This document shows, piece after piece, positions 52,700 to 61,975 of a DNA stretch of 64,000 nucleotides (positions are counted from its first letter, which is position 1; each line of letters starts with the position of its first letter). This stretch comes from CAWCWK01 sp963842125 (lineage in GTDB: Bacteria; Pseudomonadota; Alphaproteobacteria; Rhizobiales; CAWCWK01). The translations under genes and the position numbers were made by a program. The stretch spans positions 1,860,001 through 1,924,000 of the forward strand of contig CAWJFE010000005.1 of assembly GCA_963842125.1 (NCBI GenBank), in the 5' to 3' direction. The notes under the pieces were generated by a model. That model ran no database searches. It had not been told where the DNA came from and was given only the letters and a program-made list of their open reading frames with translations.

Positions 52700-53962
52700 A
52701 TGGGGCTGGAATACCTTTGGGAATGGTCGATGTTCGCGTTGCGCTGGCTCCATGTCGTCGCAGCGATCGCGTGGATCGGCTCCAGCTTCTACTTCATCGC
52801 CGTCGACCTCGGGCTGAAGAAGGCGACCCACGCGCCGAAGGGCGTGCTGGGTGAGGAGTGGCAGGTCCATGGCGGCGGCTTCTACCACATTCAGAAATAC
52901 GGCGTCGCGCCCGAGCATATGCCCGAGGACCTGACCTGGCATAAGTGGGAGGCCTACACGACCTGGACGTCGGGCTTCGCGCTGCTGGCCGTCATGTACT
53001 ACGCGGGCGCCAATCTCTACCTCATCGATCACGAGGTCATGCCGCTCAATCGATGGCAGGCCATCGGCATCAGCCTTGTCTTCATCTTCGCCGGCTGGTT
53101 CCTCTACGACGCGTTCTGCAAGGCGTTCCTCACCAAGACGAACGCCGAGCCCACGTGGTGGCGCTCCGACACGGCACTCTTCGTCGTTCTCTTCATCTTC
53201 CTGTCGCTGTCGGGCTATGTCCTCACGCACGTCTTCTCGGGGCGCGGGGCCTTCGTCCATGTCGGCGCGATGACGGCGACGATCATGGCGGCCAACGTCG
53301 CCATGGTCATCATCCCGAACCAGAAGGTCGTGGTTGCGGATCTCTTCGCCGGTCGCCGGCCGGATGCGAAATACGGGCAGATCGCCAAGCAGCGGAGCTT
53401 GCACAACAACTACCTGACCCTGCCCGTCATCTTCCTCTTCCTTGCCAACCACTACCCGCTGGCGACCTCGACGCGCTGGTCCTGGGCGATCATCATGGTC
53501 GTTCTGGTGATGGGCGCCGTCATCCGGCATTTCTTCAACACCAAGCATAGGACGGGCGAGAAGCCGATGTGGACGTGGGGCGTCACGGTCGCACTCTTCC
53601 TCGTCATCGTCGCCCTCTCGACCTACCCGGCCTTCCGCGAGGCGCCCGAGGAAAGCGCCGCTGGAGTGCCCTTCGACGCCCGTACCGACGACATGCACGA
53701 ACTCGCCGCCGCGCCGGGCTTTCTCGACGCGCAGAACGTCATCCTGTCGCGCTGCTCGATGTGCCACGCCGACACCCCGACATGGGACGGGATGGACCAT
53801 CCCCCGCTCGGCGTCGTGCTGGAGACCGAGAACGACATCCTGCGCGAAGCCAGCCGCATCGCCCGCCACGTCGTCCTCTCACGCGCCATGCCGCCCGGTA
53901 ACATCACGGGCATCACGGAGGCGGAGCGCCTGCAACTGGCCGACTGGCTGGCGGGTTCCTGA
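52700..53962 (+). CDS. puuD: Membrane-bound cytochrome c urate oxidase PuuD
   Basis: 420 residues. The N-terminal two thirds is the polytopic urate-hydroxylase domain with about eight helices (RWLHVVAAIAWIGSSFYFIA, IMAANVAMVIIPNQK). The C-terminal periplasmic domain is a cytochrome c with the haem motif CSMCH at residues 352-356 and a distal Met in RAMPPGN. PuuD oxidises urate to 5-hydroxyisourate and passes electrons to the respiratory chain instead of making peroxide like UaZ. It is divergent from uraD-allA, the next pathway genes; HIU hydrolase, allantoinase and allantoate amidohydrolase are not in the window. Confidence 0.95.
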   Translation: MGLEYLWEWSMFALRWLHVVAAIAWIGSSFYFIAVDLGLKKATHAPKGVLGEEWQVHGGGFYHIQKYGVAPEHMPEDLTWHKWEAYTTWTSGFALLAVMYYAGANLYLIDHEVMPLNRWQAIGISLVFIFAGWFLYDAFCKAFLTKTNAEPTWWRSDTALFVVLFIFLSLSGYVLTHVFSGRGAFVHVGAMTATIMAANVAMVIIPNQKVVVADLFAGRRPDAKYGQIAKQRSLHNNYLTLPVIFLFLANHYPLATSTRWSWAIIMVVLVMGAVIRHFFNTKHRTGEKPMWTWGVTVALFLVIVALSTYPAFREAPEESAAGVPFDARTDDMHELAAAPGFLDAQNVILSRCSMCHADTPTWDGMDHPPLGVVLETENDILREASRIARHVVLSRAMPPGNITGITEAERLQLADWLAGS

Positions 53963-53965
53963 CCC

Positions 53966-55015
53966 TCAGGTCGGCACGGGCGCATCCTCGCGGACATAGC
54001 CCGCATCCTTCAGCGCGGCCCAAAGCTCTACCGGCACAGGGGTGTTCAGCGAATCGACATTGCGCGACACCTCGTCCGGCGTCACCGCGCCCGGGATGAC
54101 GGAGACCATCACCGGGTGCGCCAGCACGAAGTGCAGGGCCGCGATGGCGATCGGCGTCTCATGCGCGTTGCAGATCGCCTCGATGCCGCGCACGCGCTCC
54201 AGGATATCGTCGGGCGCGGGGTGGTAGTTGTAGGTCGCGCCGGGTTTGGCTCCCGTGGCGAGGATGCCGGAATTGTACGGGCCGCCGAGCACGATGCCGA
54301 TTCCGCGCGCCGCGCAATCCGGCAGGAAGCTCTCCTGCGCACCCTGCTCCAATAGGGAATAGCGCCCGGCCAGCAGGAAGGCGTCGAAGTCGCCGCGCTT
54401 CATCAGCCAGTCGCAGATCTCCCATTCATTGACGCCGGCGCCGATGGCCTTCACGTCGCCCGACTTGCGCAGCTCCTCCATCGCACGGTAGCCCGCCGTC
54501 CGCTCGCCCTTGTGGCCGGTACCCATGACCTCCGCGAGGCGGGCGTCGGACGCCTCCTTCGAGCCGTGCGTCCAGATGTCGACATCGTGGATGTAGAGGA
54601 TATCGATGCGCTCGACCTTCAGCCGCGCGAGGCTTTGCTCGTAGGAGCGCATCACGCCGTCATAGCTGTAGTCGTAGTCGAAGGAGCGGCGAGGAACATC
54701 GACGAAGATGCCGGACGGGTCATCGTCCGGCCCGGTCGGCTCGCGCAGCACCCGGCCGATCTTCGTCGAGAGGACGGCGGCGCCCTTGCCGAAGCGCTCG
54801 AAGGCCGAGCCGAAGCGCTCCTCGGAGAGGCCGAGGCCGTAGAGCGGAGCGGTATCGAAATAGCGGACACCGGCCGCGAACGCCGCGTCGAGCGTCTCCT
54901 GCGCCTGCTCTTCGGGCAGCGCTTTGAGCATGTTGCCGAGCGGCGCCCCGCCGAAGCCGAGCTCCGTCAGATCGAGCGCGGCGCCCATGCGGGTGGTGAG
55001 CGTGCGGGTCTTCAT
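53966..55015 (-). CDS. Aldo/keto reductase, D-threo-aldose 1-dehydrogenase type
   Basis: 349 residues. The tetrad is present: Asp and Tyr in YFDTAPLYG, Lys in LSTKIG and His in LYIHDVDIW. The sequence around GFGGAPLGNM and FDYDYSYDGVMRSYEQSL matches the D-threo-aldose/L-fucose dehydrogenase and pyridoxal 4-dehydrogenase branch. Likely reaction: NAD(P)-dependent oxidation of an aldose at C1 to a lactone. It is convergent with puuD (3-base gap) and divergent from the beta-hydroxyacid dehydrogenase, so it belongs to the sugar-acid region rather than purine catabolism. Confidence 0.85.
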   Translation of the reverse strand: MKTRTLTTRMGAALDLTELGFGGAPLGNMLKALPEEQAQETLDAAFAAGVRYFDTAPLYGLGLSEERFGSAFERFGKGAAVLSTKIGRVLREPTGPDDDPSGIFVDVPRRSFDYDYSYDGVMRSYEQSLARLKVERIDILYIHDVDIWTHGSKEASDARLAEVMGTGHKGERTAGYRAMEELRKSGDVKAIGAGVNEWEICDWLMKRGDFDAFLLAGRYSLLEQGAQESFLPDCAARGIGIVLGGPYNSGILATGAKPGATYNYHPAPDDILERVRGIEAICNAHETPIAIAALHFVLAHPVMVSVIPGAVTPDEVSRNVDSLNTPVPVELWAALKDAGYVREDAPVPT

Positions 55016-55291
55016 GCGTCGTCTCCTATGCCTCGCCGCCAGGGCTTCGATCTCGGAACGCGGCGGGCTTGCGAACGCGGTCCTGTCGCCCGCAACGGGT
55101 AGAGAACGTCCGCGCTAAAATTCGGATCGAGCATCTTGGGCATTGGCGACCTCCCCCCGTTCACGTTCGCCGCATCTGATGTGCGGATCGAACGGAGCGG
55201 AGAGTGGGATCGGCAGGCGAAGACTGTCAAGCGCGCGTGCCTCGGCACCGGGAAAGCGCTAGGGTCCGCCCGACACATCACGGAGAGCGAC

Positions 55292-56197
55292 ATGAGCGAG
55301 ACACCCACCATCGGCTTTATCGGCGTCGGGCTGATGGGGCACGGCATGGCCAAGAACATCGCCGAGAAGGGCTATCCGCTCGTCGTGATGGGTCACCGCA
55401 ACCGCGCACCGGTCGACGATCTCGTCTCTCGCGGTGCGAAGGAGGTCGGATCGCCGGCCGAAATGGCGGCTGAGGCCGACATCATTCATCTCTGCGTTAC
55501 CGGCTCGCCCCAGGTCGAAGCGATCGTGCTCGGGCCGGACGGGCTCCTCGCCCATGCCGAAGCGCGCCACACGATCATCGATACGTCGACCTCGCAGCCC
55601 CCCTCCACGATCCGCATCGCCGAGGCGCTCGCCGCCAAGGGTGCGCGCTATGCCGACGCCCCGCTCGGCCGCACGCCCAAGGAAGCCGAGGCCGGCACGC
55701 TCGACGCCATGGTGGGAGCCGACGACGAGACCTTCGCCATCATCGAGCCGGTGCTCAAGACCTGGGCCGGCGTCATCGTCCGGACCGGCGACGTGGGGAC
55801 GGGACATACGATGAAGCTTCTCAACAACTTCATCGCCATGGGCTACGGAGCGCTCTATTCCGAAGCCCTCGCCGTCGGCGCGAAGGCCGGCGTGAGCTCC
55901 GATACGTTCCACGCCGTCATCGGGGCCGGCCGTCTGCGCAACGGCTTCTACGACACATTCATGCGCTATGTGATCGAGCGGGACGTGAACGCGCACCAGT
56001 TCGCGCTCCGGAACGCGGCCAAGGACATGCGCTACCTCGCCGCGCTCGCCAACGACATCGGCGCCGTCAACCCGATCGGCGCCGCCGTCCGGAACACCTA
56101 TGCGGCGGCCGAGGCGGACGGGCGGGGCGACGAGAACCTGCCGCAGATCTCGGACTACATCGCCGGCGTCAACGGCGTCTCGCACGCCAAGGATTAG
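55292..56197 (+). CDS. Beta-hydroxyacid dehydrogenase (3-hydroxyisobutyrate/tartronate semialdehyde type)
   Basis: 301 residues from the ATG at 55292, preceded by CGGAGAG. Rossmann motif GFIGVGLMGHGMAKN; substrate loop DAPLGRTPKEAEAG in place of the more common DAPVSGG; catalytic Lys in TMKLLNNFI. The family oxidises beta-hydroxyacids such as 3-hydroxyisobutyrate, L-threonate or glycerate. The changed loop points to a sugar-acid substrate, which fits the flanking genes. It is transcribed alone to the right and followed by a palindromic repeat. Confidence 0.85.
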   Translation: MSETPTIGFIGVGLMGHGMAKNIAEKGYPLVVMGHRNRAPVDDLVSRGAKEVGSPAEMAAEADIIHLCVTGSPQVEAIVLGPDGLLAHAEARHTIIDTSTSQPPSTIRIAEALAAKGARYADAPLGRTPKEAEAGTLDAMVGADDETFAIIEPVLKTWAGVIVRTGDVGTGHTMKLLNNFIAMGYGALYSEALAVGAKAGVSSDTFHAVIGAGRLRNGFYDTFMRYVIERDVNAHQFALRNAAKDMRYLAALANDIGAVNPIGAAVRNTYAAAEADGRGDENLPQISDYIAGVNGVSHAKD

Positions 56198-56241
56198 CGC
56201 CGTTCCTGCAATCGTTGACCAAACCGTCGCCCCCTCCCTTG

Positions 56242-56396
56242 CGTCATCCTCGGGCACCGACCCGAGGATCCAGAGCGTCGATTGCATCGCCGTGATTGCA
56301 AGCAAACCGTCGCAAGTCGGGCGGTCGGCCTGGACGGCGGACGCAGATCCTACGGATCGCGCCCCTGGATTCTCGGGTCGGTGCGCAAGAATGACG
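56242..56396. repeat. Palindromic repeat with GACCCGAGGATCC-type core
   Basis: Inverted arms 56242-56277 and 56360-56396 share CGTCAT, GCACCGACCCGAG and ATCCAG with few mismatches. Between them lies a further small inverted repeat, GATCC-TAC-GGATC (56346-56358). CATCCTCGGGC...GACCCGAGGATCC elements are very common between alphaproteobacterial genes. It sits between two convergent genes and may serve as a two-way terminator. Confidence 0.65.
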
Positions 56397-56456
56397 GCGG
56401 GAGGTTGAGTTGCCATCCGGAATAGGCGTTCCTGCAACGCCTTTATGTGATCGCGG

Positions 56457-57119
56457 CTAGGCCAGCGCATCCGCCTCGAAGACGCCCGCCGCCGTCGCCG
56501 TGTTCTCGTCGGCGACGAGCTCGGCCGCGACGACCGGCGAGATCGTGAACGTATCGCAGCCGAGGGCGGCGAGCTTGGCAACGTCGGCGGCGCTGCGCAG
56601 GCTGGCGACGAGGACGCGCGTGCCGGCCTCGTCGATCCGGGTGGTCGCGGCGATGTCCTGCATGTCCGCGAGAATAGAGTCGGCGTCCTGCCCGAGATCG
56701 CCGATCCGGCCGTAGTAGGGCGCGACATAGTCCGCGCCGAGGGCGCAGGCGGTCAGGACCTGATGCGGCGCGTAGACCGCCGTCATCGTCAGCCGCACCA
56801 TCTCGTCGCGCAGGATGCGGGCGGCGCGAATGCCGCTCTCCGTGATCGGCACCTTGACGACCACCCGCGGGTCGACGGCCGCGAGCGCCCGTCCGGTCTC
56901 CAAAAGCGCATCCGCCTCTCCGCCCCAAGCCTGCGCCTGGAACTCCCCCGCGCCGCCATCGAACGCCTTTCTTGCGAGCCTTTCCAGATTGGCGAGCGTG
57001 CAGGGCTCACCTGCACGCTTGAGCAATGTCGGGTTAGTCGTGAGGCCAGCGAAGAGGCCTGTCGGCAGCCAGCGTGCCCAAGCACTCGTGTCGGCGGTGT
57101 CGAGCAGGATTCGGTACAT
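56457..57119 (-). CDS. Transaldolase/fructose-6-phosphate aldolase family protein
   Basis: 220 residues from the ATG at 57119, the size of FSA-type short transaldolases. LLDTADTSAW at the N-terminus, TTNPTLLKRAG and the Schiff-base Lys in VVVKVPITESG are diagnostic. FSA enzymes cleave or form ketose-type aldols with dihydroxyacetone or hydroxyacetone. The frame runs up to 57269 but without similarity. Divergent from the UxaA-type dehydratase, so the two probably share a promoter region and perhaps a pathway. Confidence 0.82.
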   Translation of the reverse strand: MYRILLDTADTSAWARWLPTGLFAGLTTNPTLLKRAGEPCTLANLERLARKAFDGGAGEFQAQAWGGEADALLETGRALAAVDPRVVVKVPITESGIRAARILRDEMVRLTMTAVYAPHQVLTACALGADYVAPYYGRIGDLGQDADSILADMQDIAATTRIDEAGTRVLVASLRSAADVAKLAALGCDTFTISPVVAAELVADENTATAAGVFEADALA

Positions 57120-57240
57120 GGGACCATAGTAGCGCCGGTGCGACCGTTTGATAGCCTCTTCGGCGGGGCCGATCGGTTCGCTTGACGATACGCGCTTGCG
57201 GAAGCACGCTCCGCCCCCTCTCCACTGGAACGACGCCGAT

Positions 57241-58767
57241 ATGCTCGATACCCCCGCCGCCCGCATCATCCGTCTTCACCCGGACGACAACGTCGTCATC
57301 GCCGTCGATCAGGTCGCAGCGGGCGCGGATGCGCTCGGCGTCATGACGAGCCAACGCGTACCGCGCGGACACAAGATCGCGGCGCGGCCGATCCGGCAAG
57401 GCGAGCCGATCCTGAAATTCGGCCAGATCATCGGGGCGGCGACGGTCGATATCGCACCCGGCGAATGGGTGCACGAGCACAATGTCGGCATGAGCGACCA
57501 CAGCGCCGATTACGCCTTTGCGGAAGCGGCCCTGCCACCCGACCTCCTGCCCGAGGCCGAGCGCGCGACATTCGAGGGCTATCGCCGACCGGACGGCAAG
57601 GTCGGCACGCGCAACTATGTGGGCATTCTCACCTCGGTGAACTGCTCGGCGACGGTCGCGCGGATGATCGCGCGCGAGGTCGAGCGCTCGGGCCTCCTCG
57701 ACGACTATCCCGCGATCGACGGCGTCATTCCCCTCACGCACGGCACGGGCTGCGCGATCGATACCAAGGGCGACGCCTATGACGTCCTGAAGCGCACGCT
57801 CTGGGGCTATGCGACGAACCCCAACATGGGCGGCGTTTTAATGGTCGGCCTCGGCTGCGAGGTCTTCCAGATCCCACGCTGGAAGAAGACGTACGGCCTG
57901 GAGGAAGGCGACGGCTTCCGCTCGCTCGTCATCCAGGACGAGGGAGGCACGCGCGCCACGGTCGCGGCGGGCCTCGCCATCGTAAAGGAGATGCTGCCGC
58001 GCGTCGGCGCCGTACGGCGCGAGACGATGCCCGCGTCCGAGATCACCCTCGCGCTCCAATGTGGCGGCTCGGACGGCTATTCGGGTATCACGGCCAATCC
58101 CGCACTCGGTATCGCCGCCGACATCCTCGTCGCTCACGGCGGAACGGCGATGCTGGCCGAGACCCCCGAGATCTACGGCGCCGAACACCTTCTGACGCGC
58201 CGCGCGGCCACGCGCGAGGTTGGCGAGAAACTCGTCAGCCGCATCCGCTGGTGGGAGGATTATACCGCGCGCTCCGACATGGAAATGAACAACAACCCCT
58301 CGCCCGGCAACAAGGCGGGCGGCCTGACGACCATCCTCGAGAAGAGCCTCGGCGCCAGCGCAAAGGGCGGCTCGACGACGCTTCGCGCCGTCTACGAATA
58401 CGCCGAGCGCGCGACGGAGAAGGGTTTCGTCTTCATGGACACACCCGGCTATGACCCCGTCTCCGCAACGGGTCAGGTGGCCGGCGGCGCCAACGTCCTC
58501 TGCTTCACCACCGGGCGCGGCTCGGCCTATGGCAACAAGCCGACACCCTCCATCAAGCTCGCCACCAACACGCCGATGTACGAGCGGATGCGCGAAGACA
58601 TGGACATCGACTGCGGCGACGTCCTCTCGGGCCGAAGCCTGGAGGATAAGGGCCGCGAAATCTTCGAGACCGTGCTGCGGGTCGCGTCCGGGGAGCGCAC
58701 GAAGTCCGAAGAGCTAGGCTATGGCGACGCCGAGTTCGTGCCTTGGCACATCGGCGCGGTGATGTAG
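57241..58767 (+). CDS. UxaA-family altronate/sugar-acid dehydratase
   Basis: 508 residues from the ATG at 57241. Residues 1-100 are the SAF domain (HPDDNVVIAVDQVAAG to WVHEHNVG). Residues 115-508 are the catalytic GD_AH domain (GYRRPDGKVGTRNYVGI, TSVNCSATVARMIA, HGTGCAIDTKGD, CGGSDGYSGITANPALG). The single-chain layout is that of altronate dehydratase UxaA; galactarate dehydratase GarD is a relative. Role: iron-dependent dehydration of a D-sugar acid to a 2-keto-3-deoxy acid. Nearby TRAP transporter genes suggest that the substrate is imported as an acid. Confidence 0.88.
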   Translation: MLDTPAARIIRLHPDDNVVIAVDQVAAGADALGVMTSQRVPRGHKIAARPIRQGEPILKFGQIIGAATVDIAPGEWVHEHNVGMSDHSADYAFAEAALPPDLLPEAERATFEGYRRPDGKVGTRNYVGILTSVNCSATVARMIAREVERSGLLDDYPAIDGVIPLTHGTGCAIDTKGDAYDVLKRTLWGYATNPNMGGVLMVGLGCEVFQIPRWKKTYGLEEGDGFRSLVIQDEGGTRATVAAGLAIVKEMLPRVGAVRRETMPASEITLALQCGGSDGYSGITANPALGIAADILVAHGGTAMLAETPEIYGAEHLLTRRAATREVGEKLVSRIRWWEDYTARSDMEMNNNPSPGNKAGGLTTILEKSLGASAKGGSTTLRAVYEYAERATEKGFVFMDTPGYDPVSATGQVAGGANVLCFTTGRGSAYGNKPTPSIKLATNTPMYERMREDMDIDCGDVLSGRSLEDKGREIFETVLRVASGERTKSEELGYGDAEFVPWHIGAVM

Positions 58768-58952
58768 CCGACCCGAGCGGCTTGCGCCGCCCCTCCTTTT
58801 CCCGTCGGGAAGACAGAAAGGGAATGGATAGAACGCGGCCTCAGCCCGTCGATCTTCGGCGCCGACTGGGTCTCGCGCGGCCGGCCCCGGCCCAGACGCA
58901 TTTCGATCCCGTAGAGTCCGTCGAAGGACGTCTTGCTCCGTCCCTTACTGCG

Positions 58953-60233
58953 TCATCGATAGATCAGCGTCGGCAGCCACATCACGATCGAGGGCACGTA
59001 GGTGACGAGGAGGAGGACCGCGAAGAGCGGAATGAGGAACGGCGCGGTCGCCGCCACGCAGCGCTCGAAGGGGACCTGACTGACCCGGCTGAGGACGTAG
59101 AGAACCATGCCGATAGGCGGTGTGAGGAGCCCGATCATCAGGTTGAGCACCATGATGACGCCGAAATGGACCGGATCGACCCCGACCTTGACCACGATCG
59201 GCAGCAGCACCGGCACGAGGATCGTGATGGCCGCGACCGTCTCCAGGAAGCAGCCGGCGATGAGAAGGATGACGTTGACGAGGAGGAGAACCAGGATCGG
59301 GTTCTCGGTGATCGTTAGAATGAGGCTCGCGAACTGCTCGGTCACCCTGTTGGACGTCAGGATCCAGGCGAAGATCGACGCGGCGGCGACGATGAAGAGG
59401 ACGACGGCGGTCGTCTCGATCGTATCGAACGAGACGCGAAGGAACCGTTTCAGCGTCAGCGTGCGGTAGACGACGAGGCCTAGGAAGAGCGCGTAGGCGC
59501 AGGCCGCGATGGCGGCTTCCGTCGGCGTGAAGACGCCGAAGAGGATGCCGCCGACGATGATGATCGGGGTAAGGAGCGAGAGGAAGGCCGAGACGAAACT
59601 CGTCCAGAGACGGCCGAGCGCGAAGGGCTGATCGCGCGGGAAGCCCCGCCGGCGGGCGAACCACGCCACCATCACCATCAGTGCGAGCGCCATCGCGAGG
59701 CCGGGCAGGAAACCAGCTGCGAAGAGCTGCCCGATCGAGGCGCCGGAAATGACGCCATAGATCACCATCGGCAGCGAGGGCGGAATGATGGGACCGATGG
59801 TTGAGGACGCGGCCGTGATGCCGACGGCGAAACCGGGCTCGTATCCGGCGTCGCGCATGGCCTTGATCTCGATGGCGCCGAGCCCGCCCGCATCGGCGAC
59901 GGCGGCGCCCGACATGCCGGCGAAGATGACACTGGCGCCGATGTTCACATGGCCGAGCCCGCCCCGCATCCACCCCACGAGCGCGCGCGCGAAGCCGAAG
60001 ATGCGCTCGGTGATACCGGCCGTGTTCATCAGGTTGCCGGCGAGGATGAAGAAGGGGACGGCCAACAGCGGGAAGCTGTCAACGCCGTTCACCATCCGGT
60101 GGATGACGACCATCTCCGGGACCTGTCCCGAGACGATGATGAAGATCGCCGACGCGCCGGCAAGCGCAATCCCGACCGGCACGCCGATGATGATCATCCC
60201 GAAGAGGAGTACAAAGAGGAGGCCGATCAGCAT
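58953..60233 (-). CDS. TRAP transporter large permease (DctM type)
   Basis: 426 residues from the ATG at 60233, which lies nine bases after GGAAGG; a TTG three codons earlier abuts that site. About twelve membrane helices. Typical DctM stretches are IGASVIFAGMSGAAVADAGG, SSTIGPIIPPSLPMVIYG and GLLTPPIGMVLYVLS. It is the ion-coupled membrane channel of the TRAP system encoded with the two genes upstream. A 185-base gap separates it from the convergent uxaA-like gene. Confidence 0.95.
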   Translation of the reverse strand: MLIGLLFVLLFGMIIIGVPVGIALAGASAIFIIVSGQVPEMVVIHRMVNGVDSFPLLAVPFFILAGNLMNTAGITERIFGFARALVGWMRGGLGHVNIGASVIFAGMSGAAVADAGGLGAIEIKAMRDAGYEPGFAVGITAASSTIGPIIPPSLPMVIYGVISGASIGQLFAAGFLPGLAMALALMVMVAWFARRRGFPRDQPFALGRLWTSFVSAFLSLLTPIIIVGGILFGVFTPTEAAIAACAYALFLGLVVYRTLTLKRFLRVSFDTIETTAVVLFIVAAASIFAWILTSNRVTEQFASLILTITENPILVLLLVNVILLIAGCFLETVAAITILVPVLLPIVVKVGVDPVHFGVIMVLNLMIGLLTPPIGMVLYVLSRVSQVPFERCVAATAPFLIPLFAVLLLVTYVPSIVMWLPTLIYR

Positions 60234-60264
60234 CGACGGCAACCTTCCTCTCGGATGGATAGCA

Positions 60265-60828
60265 TCACAGGTTCACCCCGCCTTCGATGCCGGCATCGGG
60301 GTCGATGAGCCGGCTCGTGCCCGTGCGCACATGCTTCACCGTCACCCAGGCCTGCAGCACCGTCATGACGGCAAGGCAGAGGAAGACGAGCCAGTAGAGC
60401 CAGGCCTTGGGCACGTCGATCGAGACCATCATCTGCCCCGTGCGTCCGGCAAGCTGCGTACACCAGAAGGCGAGCGCGCCGAAGAAGATCGCCGAGCCGA
60501 TGTCGACCACGAATTGCAGCACGCGGCGCATCGGCTTCGGCATGTATCGGTAGAAGATCTCGACCGCGATATGGCTCTGCTTCCGGACGGCCATGATGCT
60601 GCCGAGGAAGGTGACGGTGATGAGGAGATAGCGCGCGATCTCCTCCGTCCAGCCGAGCGAATCGTTCAGTACGTAGCGTGTGAAGAACTGGAGAAAGACG
60701 ACGAAGGCGAGCCCCCAGAAGACGACGAGGACCGGTCCATCCGTCCAGCGCTGGTCGGACAGGTCGATCTCGTCCTCGGTGATGAGGACCGGGACGATAT
60801 CGTCATGGGGCGTCGCCATGGCGAGCAT
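60265..60828 (-). CDS. TRAP transporter small permease (DctQ type)
   Basis: 187 residues with four membrane helices. The signature WTEEIARYLLITVTFLGS is typical, and IAVEIFYRYMPKPMRRVLQF lies in the cytoplasmic loop. The start is either the ATG at 60828 or the one three codons later. It bridges the periplasmic receptor and DctM. It is unusually long at the N-terminus (about 30 acidic residues before the first helix). Confidence 0.92.
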   Translation of the reverse strand: MLAMATPHDDIVPVLITEDEIDLSDQRWTDGPVLVVFWGLAFVVFLQFFTRYVLNDSLGWTEEIARYLLITVTFLGSIMAVRKQSHIAVEIFYRYMPKPMRRVLQFVVDIGSAIFFGALAFWCTQLAGRTGQMMVSIDVPKAWLYWLVFLCLAVMTVLQAWVTVKHVRTGTSRLIDPDAGIEGGVNL

Positions 60829-60861
60829 CCCGGCGACCGAGGCCGCCGGGCGTCGATCTGG

Positions 60862-61851
60862 CTACTGGACTGCCTGGAGCCGGTCGTAGGTCTCCTGATC
60901 CCAGGTCGCGTCCGGCCCGTTATGGCGCGCCATGGTGGCCTCGCGGAACGGGGTGATGTCGACCTCGTTCACGTTCACGCCCTCGCCCCGGAAGAATTCG
61001 GCCAGATTGGCCTCGTTCTCCTGGATCTGCGAGCCGGCGCATTCGGCCGTCTCGGTGAGAACGCCGGCGAGGGCTTCCCGGTCGGCCTCGTCCATCGCGC
61101 CCCAGGCGGGGCCGCCCACGATGGTGAGAAGCGCGTCGGTGATGTGGCCGGTGAGATTGATGTCCGACTGTACCTCGTAGAACTTCTTGGCCTGGATCGT
61201 CGGCAGCGGGTTCTCCTGCGCGTCCACCGTGCCCTGCTGGAGCGCGAGATAGACCTCGGCGAAGGCGATGGGTGTCGGGTTCGCGTTCACGGCCTCCGGA
61301 AACATCATGTAGAGCGGCGCGTTCGGCACGCGGATCTTCATGCCGTCCATATCGGCGGGCGTGAGCACCGGTTTGTTGGAGGTCACGTGGCGCTGGCCGT
61401 AATAGGTCATCGCGGCGATGTGGTTGCCGGTGGCGTCGGTATAGCCCTGGCTGAGTTCGCTGAAGAGATCGGAATTCCGATAGGCGTCCCAGTGCGCGTA
61501 GTCGCGGAACATGTAGGGCACGCCGCCGATCGAGATCGGGCCGTAGGAGCGTCCGGCAAAGAGCTGGCCGGTGTAGATGATGTCGACGGTCCCGAGGCCG
61601 AGGCCCTCGTTGATGTCGGTCTCCTTGCCGAGCGAGGACGCCGGGAAGACCTCGATGCCGTAGCGCCCATCGGTCGCGGTCTCGAGAAGGGCACCGGCAT
61701 CGACGGCGCAGGTGTGATAGGGCTCGGACGTCTCGTAGACGTGCGCCCACTTTAGGTCGGTCTCGCCGGCCATCGCGGCCTGCGAGAGAACGAGGAGACT
61801 GGCGGTGGCGGCCAAGGTCGCGACAAGGGTCGCGCCGGTACGAACGGTCAT
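60862..61851 (-). CDS. TRAP transporter substrate-binding protein (DctP type)
   Basis: 329 residues with a Sec signal peptide ending in QAAMA. The conserved Arg that binds the substrate carboxylate lies in MKIRVPNAPLY, and AEVYLALQQGTVDAQENPLP is the family signature. This predicts an organic or sugar acid as ligand, consistent with the UxaA-type dehydratase downstream. First gene of the dctPQM order; the IolE-like gene ends 124 bases upstream. Confidence 0.93.
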   Translation of the reverse strand: MTVRTGATLVATLAATASLLVLSQAAMAGETDLKWAHVYETSEPYHTCAVDAGALLETATDGRYGIEVFPASSLGKETDINEGLGLGTVDIIYTGQLFAGRSYGPISIGGVPYMFRDYAHWDAYRNSDLFSELSQGYTDATGNHIAAMTYYGQRHVTSNKPVLTPADMDGMKIRVPNAPLYMMFPEAVNANPTPIAFAEVYLALQQGTVDAQENPLPTIQAKKFYEVQSDINLTGHITDALLTIVGGPAWGAMDEADREALAGVLTETAECAGSQIQENEANLAEFFRGEGVNVNEVDITPFREATMARHNGPDATWDQETYDRLQAVQ

Positions 61852-61975
61852 GGATGATTCCTCCCTGAGTGACGCCGAACCTCTTTCGGATTCTGACGTT
61901 CACACCCTAGCGACAGCCCGCGCGCGCTGGCAAGCGTTCGCTCGTGCGCTGCGCTCGGCGTCGGAGCGTCCGGCC

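Noticed and set aside
58795..58820. Palindrome TTCCCG-T-CGGGAA after the UxaA-type gene as a terminator
   Set aside because: The single-base centre cannot form a hairpin loop without opening several pairs, and no T-run follows.
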